In this document: in pieces, positions 34,442 to 46,400 of the stretch | Layout of the letters: every line of letters begins with the position of its first letter | How positions within the stretch are numbered: the first letter of the stretch is position 1 | NCBI GenBank assembly: GCA_018401465.1 | Contig: JAGYKE010000002.1 | Coordinates: 1 to 64,000 of the forward strand | DNA length: 64,000 bases | Source of the DNA: Aestuariivita sp. | GTDB lineage: Bacteria; Pseudomonadota; Alphaproteobacteria; Rhodobacterales; Rhodobacteraceae | Direction: 5' to 3' | Notes under the pieces: generated by a model | Database searches by the model: none | What the model saw: the letters and a program-made list of their open reading frames with translations, nothing else | Told to the model about the DNA's origin: nothing | Position numbers and translations under genes: made by a program

Positions 34442-35974
34442 ATGGGGCGCGCCGAGAAATCCGGGTTCCTGACGCGTCAGCCGCTGTTTCTGCTGCTTCT
34501 GGGCGGCGCGGCGGTGTCGATGTATCTGCCCGCGGCCCATGCTGTGGTGCGCGACGATCACCCGACATCGCAGTCCTTCTTTTACGCGGGCACTCTGGGC
34601 CTGTTCCTGTTTACCATCCTTGCCATCGTGCTGTCGTCGCGCCGGTCGAAACGCGGGCTGGTGGGCCAGCTCATGGCGCTAATGACGGCCCTCGTGGTTC
34701 TGCCCGCCTATCTTGCGGTGCCGTTTCACGACGCGCTCGGCACCACGCGGTTCGTGAACGCCTATGTCGAGATGGTCAGCGCCTTCACCACCACGGGTGT
34801 CACGTTCTTCCCGATACCCGATCGGCTGAACGACACGCTTCACCTGTGGCGCGCTCAGGTGGGCTGGATGGGCGGGTTCCTGATGTGGGTTGCGGCTTCG
34901 GCCATCCTCGCGCCGCTCTCGCTTGGCGGGTTCGAGGTGACGGCAATGGGCGAGCCGGGCCGCGGCGACAGCGCGCAGGTGGCCGCCGAACGCGCCGATC
35001 CCGGGCAGCGGCTCATGCGGATCACGCGGACGCTGGCGCCCATCTATGCCGGGCTGACAGGCGTACTATGGCTGGCGCTGTTGCTTGCGGGCGACAGGCC
35101 GCTTGTCGCGCTGTGTCATGCGATGTCGGTGATGGCGACCAGCGGGATCTCGCCCGTGGGCGGTCTCGAGAACAGCGCGGGCGGTTTCACGGGTGAAGCA
35201 GCGATGGCGCTGTTCATGCTCTTCGCATTGTCGCGGCTGACTTTTTCCAGCGACACCGTGACCAAGGGGGCGGCCCGGCTCGACCGCGATCCGGAATTCC
35301 GTGTCGGTCTTCTGATCGTCATCGCCGTGCCCGCGGTTCTGTTCCTGCGGCACTGGTTCGGGGCTTATGAACTGGCCGATGCACAAAGCTTCGGCGCGGC
35401 GCTGCGCGCGCTCTGGGGCAGCGTCTTCACCGTCCTGTCCTTCCTGACCACGACCGGGTTCGCCAGCGCCGAGTGGGACACCGCGCGCAACTGGTCGGGG
35501 CTGGGTACGCCGGGGGTGCTGCTGATGGGGCTGGCGATCATCGGCGGCGGGGTCGCCACCACGGCAGGCGGGGTTAAGCTGCTGCGCGTCTACGCCCTCT
35601 ACCTCAACGGCCTGCGCGAAATGGAGCGGCTCGTCCATCCCTCCTCGGTCGGCCCTGACACCGGGCGCAGCGCCCGAATCAAGCGCGATGGCGCCTTCAT
35701 CGCCTGGGTCTTCTTCATGATCTTCGCGCTGACGCTTGCGGCCTTCACGGTGATCTTCGCCTTTCAGGGCCTGCGGTTCGAAGACGCGATGTTGCTGACG
35801 GTCGCGGCGCTGACAACCACGGGGCCGCTCATCACCGTGGCGGCCGAGGTGCCGATCGACCTGATCAAGATCGACACGGCAGCCAAGCTGACCTTTTCGG
35901 TCGCGATGATCCTTGGCCGACTGGAAACACTGGCCTTCATCGCGCTTCTCAGCGCCCGATTCTGGCGCGCCTGA
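34442..35974 (+). CDS. trkH: Trk potassium uptake transmembrane subunit TrkH
   Basis: 510 residues, about ten membrane helices, inner membrane. The four pore loops with selectivity-filter signatures can be seen: SAFTTTGVTFF, MSVMATSGISPVGG, SFLTTTGFASAEWD and AALTTTGPLITVA. Forms the K+ channel gated by TrkA encoded just upstream. Length is typical. The 3' end is followed by a 10-bp inverted repeat at 36024-36056 before hfq. Confidence 0.95.
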   Translation: MGRAEKSGFLTRQPLFLLLLGGAAVSMYLPAAHAVVRDDHPTSQSFFYAGTLGLFLFTILAIVLSSRRSKRGLVGQLMALMTALVVLPAYLAVPFHDALGTTRFVNAYVEMVSAFTTTGVTFFPIPDRLNDTLHLWRAQVGWMGGFLMWVAASAILAPLSLGGFEVTAMGEPGRGDSAQVAAERADPGQRLMRITRTLAPIYAGLTGVLWLALLLAGDRPLVALCHAMSVMATSGISPVGGLENSAGGFTGEAAMALFMLFALSRLTFSSDTVTKGAARLDRDPEFRVGLLIVIAVPAVLFLRHWFGAYELADAQSFGAALRALWGSVFTVLSFLTTTGFASAEWDTARNWSGLGTPGVLLMGLAIIGGGVATTAGGVKLLRVYALYLNGLREMERLVHPSSVGPDTGRSARIKRDGAFIAWVFFMIFALTLAAFTVIFAFQGLRFEDAMLLTVAALTTTGPLITVAAEVPIDLIKIDTAAKLTFSVAMILGRLETLAFIALLSARFWRA

Positions 35975-36023
35975 GACGCCTGTGGGCATTGGTTCCGTAA
36001 CGGACTGATTTTTGGGCTGGAAT

Positions 36024-36056
36024 CTCCTGTCCGGGCAGACCATACTCGGACAGGAG
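36024..36056 (+). promoter_or_regulatory. 10-bp inverted repeat between trkH and hfq
   Basis: CTCCTGTCCG, 13 bases, CGGACAGGAG: perfect arms 50 bases after the trkH stop and about 50 bases before the hfq ATG. No U-run. It could be a terminator for trkAH without a tail, or a structure in the hfq leader. The second arm ends in the Shine-Dalgarno-like AGGAGGGG, but no hfq-frame start follows at a suitable distance. Confidence 0.4.
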
Positions 36057-36106
36057 GGGCGTGTCGGACCGCGACATGTGGCAAGAACAACGGCGAGTAT
36101 TGGACA

Positions 36107-36346
36107 ATGGCATCGGACAGACAGAACCTTCAGGACGCATTTCTCAATCACGTTCGCAAGACCAAGGTTCCCGTCACCATCTTCCTGATCAACGGCGTCA
36201 AGCTGCAGGGCGTGATCACGTGGTTCGACAATTTCTGCGTGCTTCTGCGCCGGGACGGACAGTCCCAGCTGGTCTACAAACACGCGATCTCGACCATCAT
36301 GCCAGCCCAGCCCATCAGCCTTTATGAAGGTGAAGACGCGTCTTGA
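36107..36346 (+). CDS. hfq: RNA chaperone Hfq
   Basis: 79 residues. Sm1 motif [27 protein letters not shown] and Sm2-type [14 protein letters not shown] match the Hfq hexamer core; the proximal-face residues Q (of NLQDAF) and the YKHA motif are present. Host factor for small-RNA pairing and mRNA turnover. Directly precedes hflX, as in many proteobacteria; its stop overlaps the hflX TTG start. Confidence 0.97.
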   Translation: MASDRQNLQDAFLNHVRKTKVPVTIFLINGVKLQGVITWFDNFCVLLRRDGQSQLVYKHAISTIMPAQPISLYEGEDAS

Positions 36347-37632
36347 TCGGCCGTGAACGCAGGCGCACCCGCGCCTGGGTACTTCACCCCGACATCCGCA
36401 AGAATCCGGACCGGCGACCAGCAGGCCCGGCCTTGGAAGAAGGCGTGGCACTTGCCCATGCGCTGCCCGATCTCGATGTCATCGGAGCCGATATCGTCCG
36501 GGTCGACCGCCCGCAGGCGGGGCATCTGTTCGGCAAGGGCAAGATTGCCGAGCTGAAGGACCGCCTGAAAGAGGCCGAGATCGAGCTTGTCCTGATCGAC
36601 GGCCCCGTCACGCCCGTCCAGCAGCGCAATCTGGAAAAGGACTGGGGCGTCAAGATCCTCGACCGAACCGGTCTGATCCTCGAAATCTTCTCCGACCGCG
36701 CACGCACCCGCGAAGGCGTTTTGCAGGTGGAAATGGCAGCGCTGTCCTACCAGCGCACGCGGCTTGTCCGGGCCTGGACGCACCTTGAACGCCAGCGCGG
36801 GGGATTTGGCTTTGTCGGCGGTCCCGGCGAGACGCAGATCGAGGCCGACCGCCGCGCCATCGACGACCAGCTTGTCCGCCTGCGCCGCCAGCTCGACCGC
36901 GTGGTCAAGACGCGCGAATTGCACCGCATGGCCCGCGCCAAGGTGCCGTACCCCATCGTCGCGCTGGTGGGCTACACCAACGCGGGCAAATCGACGCTCT
37001 TCAACCGGCTGACCGGGGCGGATGTCATGGCCAAGGACATGCTCTTTGCCACGCTCGACCCCACGATGCGGCGCGTGGCGCTGCCCGACGGGCCCGAGGT
37101 GATCCTGTCGGACACCGTGGGCTTCATCTCGGATCTGCCGACCGAACTGGTCGCCGCCTTCCGCGCGACGCTGGAAGAGGTGCTGTCGGCCGATCTCATC
37201 TTGCATGTGCGCGACATCAGCCACCCCGAGTCTGACGGTCAGGCGGCGGATGTGGCGACGATCCTCGCCTCGCTCGGCGTGGACGAGTCCCGCCCGCAGA
37301 TCGAGGTCTGGAACAAGATCGACCTTCTTCCCCCCGAGACGCGCGCGCAGGTCGAAGGACGCGCGCTGCGCGACGCATCGGTCTTCGCCATCTCCGCGAT
37401 CGACGGCACGGGGATCGACGCGCTTCTGTCGGCGGTGGCCGACGCACTCGGTGGGACGCGCCTGCGCGAAGAGATCACGCTGGGCTTCGGCGAAGGCCGC
37501 CGCCGCGCCTGGCTCTTCGCCCGCGATTTGGTCGAGGAAGAACGCCAGACAGACACCGGCCCGGCGCTGACGGTCCTGTGGACCGCGAAACAGAAGGCCC
37601 AGTTCGAGGCTATGTCAGGGTCGGGGGCCTGA
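36343..37632 (+). CDS. hflX: Ribosome-associated GTPase HflX
   Basis: 429 residues from TTG 36343, overlapping the hfq stop. The N-terminal HflX domain ([52 protein letters not shown]) is followed by [19 protein letters not shown], then the G domain: [42 protein letters not shown]. Splits stalled or heat-damaged ribosomes in known cases. Convergent with the dehydrogenase gene, the two stops touching. Confidence 0.96.
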   Translation: MIGRERRRTRAWVLHPDIRKNPDRRPAGPALEEGVALAHALPDLDVIGADIVRVDRPQAGHLFGKGKIAELKDRLKEAEIELVLIDGPVTPVQQRNLEKDWGVKILDRTGLILEIFSDRARTREGVLQVEMAALSYQRTRLVRAWTHLERQRGGFGFVGGPGETQIEADRRAIDDQLVRLRRQLDRVVKTRELHRMARAKVPYPIVALVGYTNAGKSTLFNRLTGADVMAKDMLFATLDPTMRRVALPDGPEVILSDTVGFISDLPTELVAAFRATLEEVLSADLILHVRDISHPESDGQAADVATILASLGVDESRPQIEVWNKIDLLPPETRAQVEGRALRDASVFAISAIDGTGIDALLSAVADALGGTRLREEITLGFGEGRRRAWLFARDLVEEERQTDTGPALTVLWTAKQKAQFEAMSGSGA

Positions 37633-38505
37633 TCAGCCCATCTTGCGCAGGCGCTTGAACAGGCTCGACGTGTCCCAGCGCCCGCCGCCCATCTTCTGGA
37701 CGTCCTTGTAGAACTGGTCGACCAGCGCGGTGACAGGCAGGCTTGCCCCCACTTCGTCGGCGGTGTCCAGACAGATGCCAAGGTCCTTGCGCATCCAGTC
37801 CACCGCGAAGCCATGTTCGAAATGATCGTCGAGCATGGTCTGATACCGGTTCACCATCTGCCACGACCCTGCCGCGCCGCCGCCGATGACATCGATCACC
37901 GCGCGCCCGTCAAGGCCCGCCTTCTCGGCGAAATGCAGCCCCTCGCTCAGCCCCTGCACCAGCCCCGCGATGCAGATCTGGTTGACCATCTTGGTCAGCT
38001 GCCCCGCGCCGCTGTCGCCAAGCCGCACGCATTTCTTGGCATAGGCGGCGATCACCGGCTCAGCCCGGCCATAGGCCGCTTCCCCGCCACCGCACATGAC
38101 GACAAGCTGCCCGTTTTCGGCACCCGCCTGTCCGCCCGACACCGGTGCGTCGACGAAATGGATGCCAAGCTCGGCCGCCGCCTCGAACAATTCGCGCGTC
38201 ACCTTTGCCGACACGGTGGTGTGATCGACGAAGACCGATCCCTTCGCCATGCCCGCGAAGGCGCCGTGCGGGCCAAGACAGATCGCGCGCAGATCGTCGT
38301 CATTGCCGACGCAGGCCATCACCATCTCTGCGCCCGCCGCCGCCTCGCGCGGGGTGGGGGCGTGCGCCCCGCCATGCTGCGCGGCCCATGCTTCGGCCTT
38401 GGCCGCGGTGCGGTTGTAGACGGTGACGTCATGCCCCTTGGCTTGCAGATGCCCCGCCATCGGATAGCCCATCACGCCCAGTCCCAGAAACGCCAGCTTC
38501 GCCAT
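37633..38505 (-). CDS. NAD(P)-dependent beta-hydroxyacid dehydrogenase
   Basis: 290 residues, 3-hydroxyisobutyrate dehydrogenase family. Rossmann start LAFLGLGVMGYPMAGHL, substrate-binding VDAPVSGGQAGAENGQL, and catalytic-Lys region GAGQLTKMVNQICIAG are all in place, and DVIGGGAAGSW and KDLGICLD follow. Could act on 3-hydroxyisobutyrate, tartronate semialdehyde or a similar acid; not resolvable by eye. Single gene, convergent with hflX and divergent from the acylase. Confidence 0.88.
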   Translation of the reverse strand: MAKLAFLGLGVMGYPMAGHLQAKGHDVTVYNRTAAKAEAWAAQHGGAHAPTPREAAAGAEMVMACVGNDDDLRAICLGPHGAFAGMAKGSVFVDHTTVSAKVTRELFEAAAELGIHFVDAPVSGGQAGAENGQLVVMCGGGEAAYGRAEPVIAAYAKKCVRLGDSGAGQLTKMVNQICIAGLVQGLSEGLHFAEKAGLDGRAVIDVIGGGAAGSWQMVNRYQTMLDDHFEHGFAVDWMRKDLGICLDTADEVGASLPVTALVDQFYKDVQKMGGGRWDTSSLFKRLRKMG

Positions 38506-38587
38506 GCGCTTTTCCCCCCTTTGAACTTGCCTTAGCTTGCGTCACTACCTAACAGCCCACACGGCGGCGTCAAACGGAAGGGTGGCT

Positions 38588-41059
38588 ATGCGCGTTCTGT
38601 TTCGGTGGTTGCTCCGGCTGACCTCGGCGGCGGTCGTGCTGGCAGTTCTGGTCCTGCTGGCCGTCTACTACTTCGCTTCCACCTCGCTGCCCGATTACGA
38701 CAACCGCCTTGCGGTCGAAGGCGTCTCGGCCCCGGTCGAGATCGTGCGCGACAATGCCAACGTGCCCCATATCTTCGGCGCCACCGACACCGATGTCTTC
38801 TTCGGGTTGGGCTATGCCCATGCGCAGGACCGGCTGTGGCAGATGACGATGCTGCGCCGCACCGCCCAAGGACGGCTGTCCGAGGTTTTCGGCCCCCGTA
38901 CACAGGCCATCGACGTCACGCTGCGCCGCTTCGATCTCTACCGCCTCGCCCAGCAATCGGTGGCGGTGCAAGATGTGTACACGCGCGCCGCGCTCGATGC
39001 CTATGCGGCGGGCGTGAATGCGCGCCTGGCCGAGATCAACCGCGACGCGCTGGGGCGCGGCGCGCCCGAGATGTTCCTGTTCAACGCGCCCATCGCGCCT
39101 TGGCAGCCCGCGGATTCCATCGCAGTGGTCAAGCTCATGGGCGTGCAGCTTGCAGGCCATCTCGAAGCGGAAGTGCTGCGCGCCCGTGTGGCGCTTGCCC
39201 TCGACGATCCTGCGCGGCTCAGCGACATCTTGCCCGACACGCCCGGTGCGGGGATCGCCGCGCTGCCGGAATATGCCGATCTCTTCCCCGGCCTGCCGCG
39301 TGTCGCGGACGTCGCGCTTACGCCCCGCGATCCGCTGTCGCCCTTCGCGCCGCGCGGCCTTGCGGGGGCCTCGAACGCCTTCGCGGCCGCGCCCTCGCGG
39401 TCGGCGGCGGGCGGCACGCTTCTGGCCAACGACCCGCATCTGGGCTTCAGCGCGCCGACGATCTGGTATCTGTCGCGGCTTGAACTTGCCTCGGGTGGTG
39501 TGATCGGGGGCACGTTGCCGGGCGTGCCGGTGATCATGACGGGGCGCAGCGCGCGGCTGGGCTGGGGGCTGACGTCGTCCTATCTCGACGATCAGGACGC
39601 CTTCATCGAACGGCTGAACCCTGACAACGCGGAAGAATACCTCACGCCGTCGGGCTGGAAGCGGTTCGAGACGCGTCAGAGCATCGTCGAGGTCAAGGAT
39701 GCCGAACCCGTCACGCTGACCCTGCGCTGGACGGAAAATGGCCCCGTCCTGCCGCCCAGCCACTACGACCTTGGCACCGTGACGCCCGAGGGCCATGTCG
39801 CGGCGCTCTCCTGGACGCTTCTGACGCCCGAGGACACGACGCTCACCGCCGCCATGAGCGTGATGCGCTCGGACACCGTGGCCGGGGCGATCGCCGCCGC
39901 CGAAGGCTTCGTCGCTCCCAGCCAGATGCTGACACTGGTCGATGCCGACGGCATCGGCATGAAGATGATCGGTGCCGTGCCGCGCCGCGACGCCGCCCAT
40001 CAGACGCAGGGCCGCATGCCCGCGCCGGGCTGGATCGCGCAGAACCGCTGGCAGGGGCGCATGCCCTATGCCTCGAACCCGGTTTTCGTGGACCCGCGCG
40101 GCGGTATCCTCGGCAACACCAACAACAAGGTCGTGGAACGCCCGTTCCCCAATCACCTGTCCTACGAATGGGGCGACAGCCAGCGCGTCTTCCGCTGGCA
40201 ACGCCTGATGCAGATGCGCGAGGTCCATACCCGCGACAGTTTCATCGAGGCGCAGCTCGACTCTGTGTCCTTCACCGCGCGCTCGCTCCTGCCGCTGGTG
40301 GGGGCCGATCTGTGGTTCACCGGACAGGCCGCGCCCGAAGGTACGCCGGACCGCACAAGACAGCGCGCGCTTGCCCTTCTGGCCGACTGGAACGGCGAGA
40401 TGAACGAACATCTTCCCGAACCGCTGATCTACGCTGCCTGGTTGCGCGCGCTGCAAGATCGCCTGATCCGTGATGATCTGGGCCCGCTCGCCGACGAATT
40501 CACCCATGTTGAGCCGCTGTTCATCGAGCGGGTCTACCGCAACATCGACGGAGCCGCCGAATGGTGCGACGTGGTACAATCGGCCCCGGTCGAGACCTGC
40601 ACCGACATGTCACGCCTGGCGCTCGACGACGCGTTGGTCTGGATCGGCGAACGTTACGGCACCGCGCTTGAATCCTTGCGCTGGGGCGATGCGCATCAGG
40701 CGACGCATGACCATCAGGTGCTGGGCTCGGTCCCGGTGCTGCGGTATTTCGTGAATATCCGCCAGTCCACCAGCGGCGGCGACAACACGCTTCTGCGCGG
40801 GCGCACCTCGGGCGAAGACCCCGATCCCTTCCACAACGTACATGGCGCGGGCTATCGCGGGGTCTATGACTTCGCCGATCCCGACAGTTCGGTCTTCATC
40901 ACTTCGACCGGTCAATCGGGGCATTTCCTGTCACGCCATTACGACGATCTGGCGCAGCTCTGGCGGCGCGGCGAATACATCCCGATGAGCCTGGATGCGA
41001 ACCTCGCCCGCGCGGCCTCGGTCGGGATCACCGTGCTGGAGCCGGCAATCAGGGAATGA
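38588..41059 (+). CDS. Penicillin acylase family hydrolase
   Basis: 823 residues from ATG 38588 (GGAAGG upstream). An N-terminal membrane anchor or signal (FRWLLRLTSAAVVLAVLVLLAVYYF) is followed by the alpha-chain motif VEIVRDNANVPHIFGATDTDVFFGLGYAHAQDRLWQM. The Ntn-hydrolase beta chain should begin at the Ser of GASNAFAAAPSRSA, followed by LANDPHLGFSAP. Self-cleaving amidase of the periplasm; natural substrates often include acyl-homoserine lactones or peptides, but specificity cannot be read here. Its 3' end overlaps the next gene by 11 bases, tail-to-tail. Confidence 0.92.
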   Translation: MRVLFRWLLRLTSAAVVLAVLVLLAVYYFASTSLPDYDNRLAVEGVSAPVEIVRDNANVPHIFGATDTDVFFGLGYAHAQDRLWQMTMLRRTAQGRLSEVFGPRTQAIDVTLRRFDLYRLAQQSVAVQDVYTRAALDAYAAGVNARLAEINRDALGRGAPEMFLFNAPIAPWQPADSIAVVKLMGVQLAGHLEAEVLRARVALALDDPARLSDILPDTPGAGIAALPEYADLFPGLPRVADVALTPRDPLSPFAPRGLAGASNAFAAAPSRSAAGGTLLANDPHLGFSAPTIWYLSRLELASGGVIGGTLPGVPVIMTGRSARLGWGLTSSYLDDQDAFIERLNPDNAEEYLTPSGWKRFETRQSIVEVKDAEPVTLTLRWTENGPVLPPSHYDLGTVTPEGHVAALSWTLLTPEDTTLTAAMSVMRSDTVAGAIAAAEGFVAPSQMLTLVDADGIGMKMIGAVPRRDAAHQTQGRMPAPGWIAQNRWQGRMPYASNPVFVDPRGGILGNTNNKVVERPFPNHLSYEWGDSQRVFRWQRLMQMREVHTRDSFIEAQLDSVSFTARSLLPLVGADLWFTGQAAPEGTPDRTRQRALALLADWNGEMNEHLPEPLIYAAWLRALQDRLIRDDLGPLADEFTHVEPLFIERVYRNIDGAAEWCDVVQSAPVETCTDMSRLALDDALVWIGERYGTALESLRWGDAHQATHDHQVLGSVPVLRYFVNIRQSTSGGDNTLLRGRTSGEDPDPFHNVHGAGYRGVYDFADPDSSVFITSTGQSGHFLSRHYDDLAQLWRRGEYIPMSLDANLARAASVGITVLEPAIRE

Positions 41060-41612
41060 TGCGGGTGTACTTCAGCCCTTCGAGCGTCGCGCCGATGCGC
41101 AGCCCCGCCTGACCGAAGACCGCCGCCAGCACCGGCGAGGTGGTGGTCACCGTGTCGGTCGACAGGTTCGCAGCCTCGTTGCTGACGACATATTCGACAT
41201 CCGCGCCCGCGGCCCATCCGGCCGACCGGCGGAAATCCATCAGTGCCTCTTCGGTCATGAAGAACAGGACATGGCTGTACTGCTGCACGCCGATCTGCAA
41301 CCCGCCCGACCCCTTCACGACCGAATAATAGTCGATCGTCACGTCATCGACCCGCAGCGCGCCGCGGCCAAAGCCGCCGCCGAGGCCCAGCCCCGCCTCT
41401 GACACGAGCGGCATGACCAGAAGGCCCGTCGCCTTCTGCGCCAGTTCGAACGTGTGGGGATAGCGTGAATACATCTCATTCAGCGTCGCATCGACGCGGG
41501 CGTCGATCCGCGCCCCGCCATCCGATCCGATGCCGTTGCCGCAGGAAGCGGTGACGCCGCCGGCCAGAACCGCAAGGGTAAAGCTGCGCCGCGTGAAACG
41601 GGAATGGGTCAT
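41049..41612 (-). CDS. YSC84/lipid-binding family lipoprotein
   Basis: 187 residues from ATG 41612. A twin-arginine-like, basic signal (MTHSRFTRRSFTLAVLAGG) leads to a lipobox-type Cys (VTASCGNG). The mature part has the YSC84 pattern: AQKATGLLVMPLVSEAGLGLGGGFGRGAL, YYSVVKGSGGLQIGVQQYSHVLFFMTEEAL and the C-terminal TLEGLKYTRI. These proteins bind membrane lipids; the biological role in bacteria is unclear. Convergent with the acylase gene. Confidence 0.85.
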   Translation of the reverse strand: MTHSRFTRRSFTLAVLAGGVTASCGNGIGSDGGARIDARVDATLNEMYSRYPHTFELAQKATGLLVMPLVSEAGLGLGGGFGRGALRVDDVTIDYYSVVKGSGGLQIGVQQYSHVLFFMTEEALMDFRRSAGWAAGADVEYVVSNEAANLSTDTVTTTSPVLAAVFGQAGLRIGATLEGLKYTRIIP

Positions 41613-41740
41613 GCTCGTCTGCCTCTCAATGAATGCCGATGCCGGGTTGTCCCGGTCTGATGTGTAAGTATAGGGCCAAAGGCGGCCCCTGTCACCCATA
41701 TCTGGGGGTCTTGCGCATCTTTCTGCCGCCGGCGCGGGGG

Positions 41741-43382
<1,642 letters not shown>

Positions 43383-43417
43383 CGGACCGGGGGCACGCGC
43401 CATCTGGCGCAGGGATC

Positions 43418-46400
43418 ATGACAAAGACGCAGCATATCATCGTGGGCGGCGCGCCCGAAGGCTTCGACGCGAAGCTGATCCTGGACGAGATCGCGCGCAG
43501 CGGCGGCGCCGTCCTGCACATCGCGCGCGACGACAAGCGACTGGCGGCGATGCAGGCGGCACTTGCCTTCTTCGCGCCCGCGATGCCGGTCCTGACCTTC
43601 CCCGGCTGGGATTGCCTGCCCTTCGACCGCGTCTCGCCCAACCCCGATATCTCGGCCAACCGCATGGCGACGCTGGCGGCGCTGGCGCATGGCGCGCTGC
43701 CTGACCGATTCGTGTTGCTGACCACGCTCAACGCCGCGACCCAGCGCCTGCCCGCCCGCGATGTCCTGCGGCAATCGGCCTTCTCTGCCCGGGTCGGCCA
43801 CCGCATCGACGAAGCCGCGCTGCGCCGCTTTCTTGTGACCATGGGCTTCACACAGGCGCCCACCGTGATGGAACCGGGCGATTACGCCATCCGTGGCGGC
43901 ATCTTCGACATCTACCCTCCGGGAGAAGGCGGGCCGGTGCGGCTCGATCTGTTTGGCGACGTGCTGGACGGCGCACGCCGCTTCGATCCCGCGACCCAGC
44001 GCACGACCGAGAAACTATCGGTCGTCGAACTGGCCCCCGTCTCCGAAGTCATCCTCGACGAGGCCGCGATCACCCGGTTCCGTCAGAACTATCGCCTCGA
44101 ATTCGGCGCGGCGGGCACGGACGATCCGCTGTACGAAGCGGTCAGCGCAGGCCGCAAGCATCAGGGGATGGAGCACTGGCTGCCCTTCTTCCACGACCGG
44201 CTCGAGACGCTGTTCGACTACCTGCCGCAGGCCACGATCACGCTCGACGATCAGAGTGACGCGGCGCGCCTGTCCCGCTGGGACAGCATTGCCGACCAAT
44301 ATGGCGCGCGCCGCCACGCGCTCGACCAGAAGGCGCGGATGGACAGCGTCTACAAGCCCGCACCGCCGGGGCTTCTCTATCTTGACGATGCCGCATGGGA
44401 TAGCGCCGTGGCCGACCGCAGGATGCTGACACTCAGTGCCCTGCCGCGCCCCACCGGCCCCGGAGTGATCGATGCGGGCGGACGGATCGGACGCAACTTC
44501 GCCCCCGAACGCCAGCAGGAAAACATCAGCCTTTTCGGTGCCTTGGCCGCGCATGTGCAAGTGCGGCTCGACAAGGGCCCCGTCGTCATCGCGAGCTATT
44601 CCGAAGGCGCGCGCGAACGTCTTGAAGGTCTGATCGAGGACGAAGGTCTGGCCGAGACGATCCCGATCCCCGACGGCACCCGCATCGGCAAACGCGGTCT
44701 GCATCTGGCGGTCTGGGCACTGGAACACGGATTCGAGACTGACAGCCTGACCGTCATCTCCGAACAGGACGTGCTGGGCGACCGTCTGATCCGCAAGCCC
44801 CGCAAGAAGCGACAGGCCGAGAACTTCCTGACCGAGGCACAGTCGCTGTCCCCCGGCGATCTGGTCGTGCATGTCGATCATGGCGTCGGCCGCTATCTCG
44901 GGCTCGAAGTCATCACGGCGGCGGGCGCGGCGCATGAATGCATCGCGCTGGAATATGCCGAGAACGCGAAGCTCTACCTGCCGGTCGAGAATATCGAGCT
45001 TCTGTCGAAGTTCGGCCATGAAGAGGGGCTTCTCGACCGTCTGGGCGGCGGGGCATGGCAGGCGAAGAAGGCGCGGCTCAAGGAACGCATCCGCGAGATG
45101 GCCGACCGGTTGATCCGCGTCGCCGCCGAACGTGCGCTGCGATCGGCCCCCGTGCTGGAACCCGAACACCACGCTTGGGAAGCCTTCAGCGCCCGATTCC
45201 CCTATGAAGAGACCGACGATCAGCTGAAGGCGATCGAGGATGTGCTGACCGACATGGCCGCGGGCCAGCCGATGGACCGTCTGATCTGCGGCGACGTGGG
45301 CTTCGGCAAGACCGAAGTCGCCATGCGCGCGGCCTTCGTTGCCGCCATGTCGGGCGTGCAGGTCGCCGTGATCGCGCCCACGACGCTGCTGGCCCGCCAG
45401 CACCACGCCAGTTTCGCCGAACGCTTCCGGGGTTTTCCGGTCAAGGTGCGGCCCCTGTCGCGCTTCGTGAGTGCGAAGGACGCAAATCTCACCCGTGACG
45501 GGTTGGCCTCGGGTGACGTGGACATCGTCGTCGGCACCCACGCGCTCTTGGCCAAGGGGATCAGGTTCAAGAACCTCGGCCTTCTCATCATCGACGAGGA
45601 ACAGCATTTCGGCGTCGCCCACAAGGAACGGCTCAAGCAGCTGCGCTCCGACATCCATGTCCTGACGCTGACCGCGACGCCTATCCCGCGCACGCTGCAA
45701 CTTTCGCTTTCGGGTGTGCGGGATCTGTCGATCATCGCCACACCCCCCGTCGACCGGCTGTCGATCCGGACTTACGTCAGCGAATTCGACGCGGTGACAA
45801 TCCGCGAGGCGCTTCTGCGCGAACATTATCGCGGCGGGCAAAGCTTCTATGTCGTCCCCCGCATCGCCGATCTGCCCGAGATCGAAGAGTTCCTGAAAAC
45901 CCAGATGCCCGAGGTGACCTATGTCACCGCCCATGGCCAGATGGCGGCGGGTGACCTCGACGACCGGATGAACGCCTTCTACGACGGCAAGTATGACGTG
46001 CTTCTGGCCACGACCATCGTGGAATCCGGCCTCGACATCCCCACCGCCAACACCATGATCATCCACCGCGCCGACATGTTCGGCCTGTCCCAGCTCTACC
46101 AGATCAGGGGCCGTGTGGGCCGGTCGAAGACGCGGGCCTATGCCTATCTAACCACGAAGCCGCGTGCGAAACTCACCGCGGCTGCCGAAAAGCGCCTGCG
46201 CGTGCTGGGCAGCCTCGACACCCTCGGCGCGGGCTTCACTCTGGCCAGCCAGGACCTCGACATCCGCGGTGCGGGCAATCTGCTGGGCGAGGAACAGTCG
46301 GGCCAGATGCGCGACGTGGGATACGAACTTTACCAGTCCATGCTGGAAGAGGCGATCGCCCGGATCAAGGCGGGCGGGATGGAAGGCCTGTCCGAGGCCG

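Noticed and set aside
44015-46066. 683-residue open frame antisense to mfd
   Set aside because: No recognisable domain, and mfd is fully supported on the other strand.
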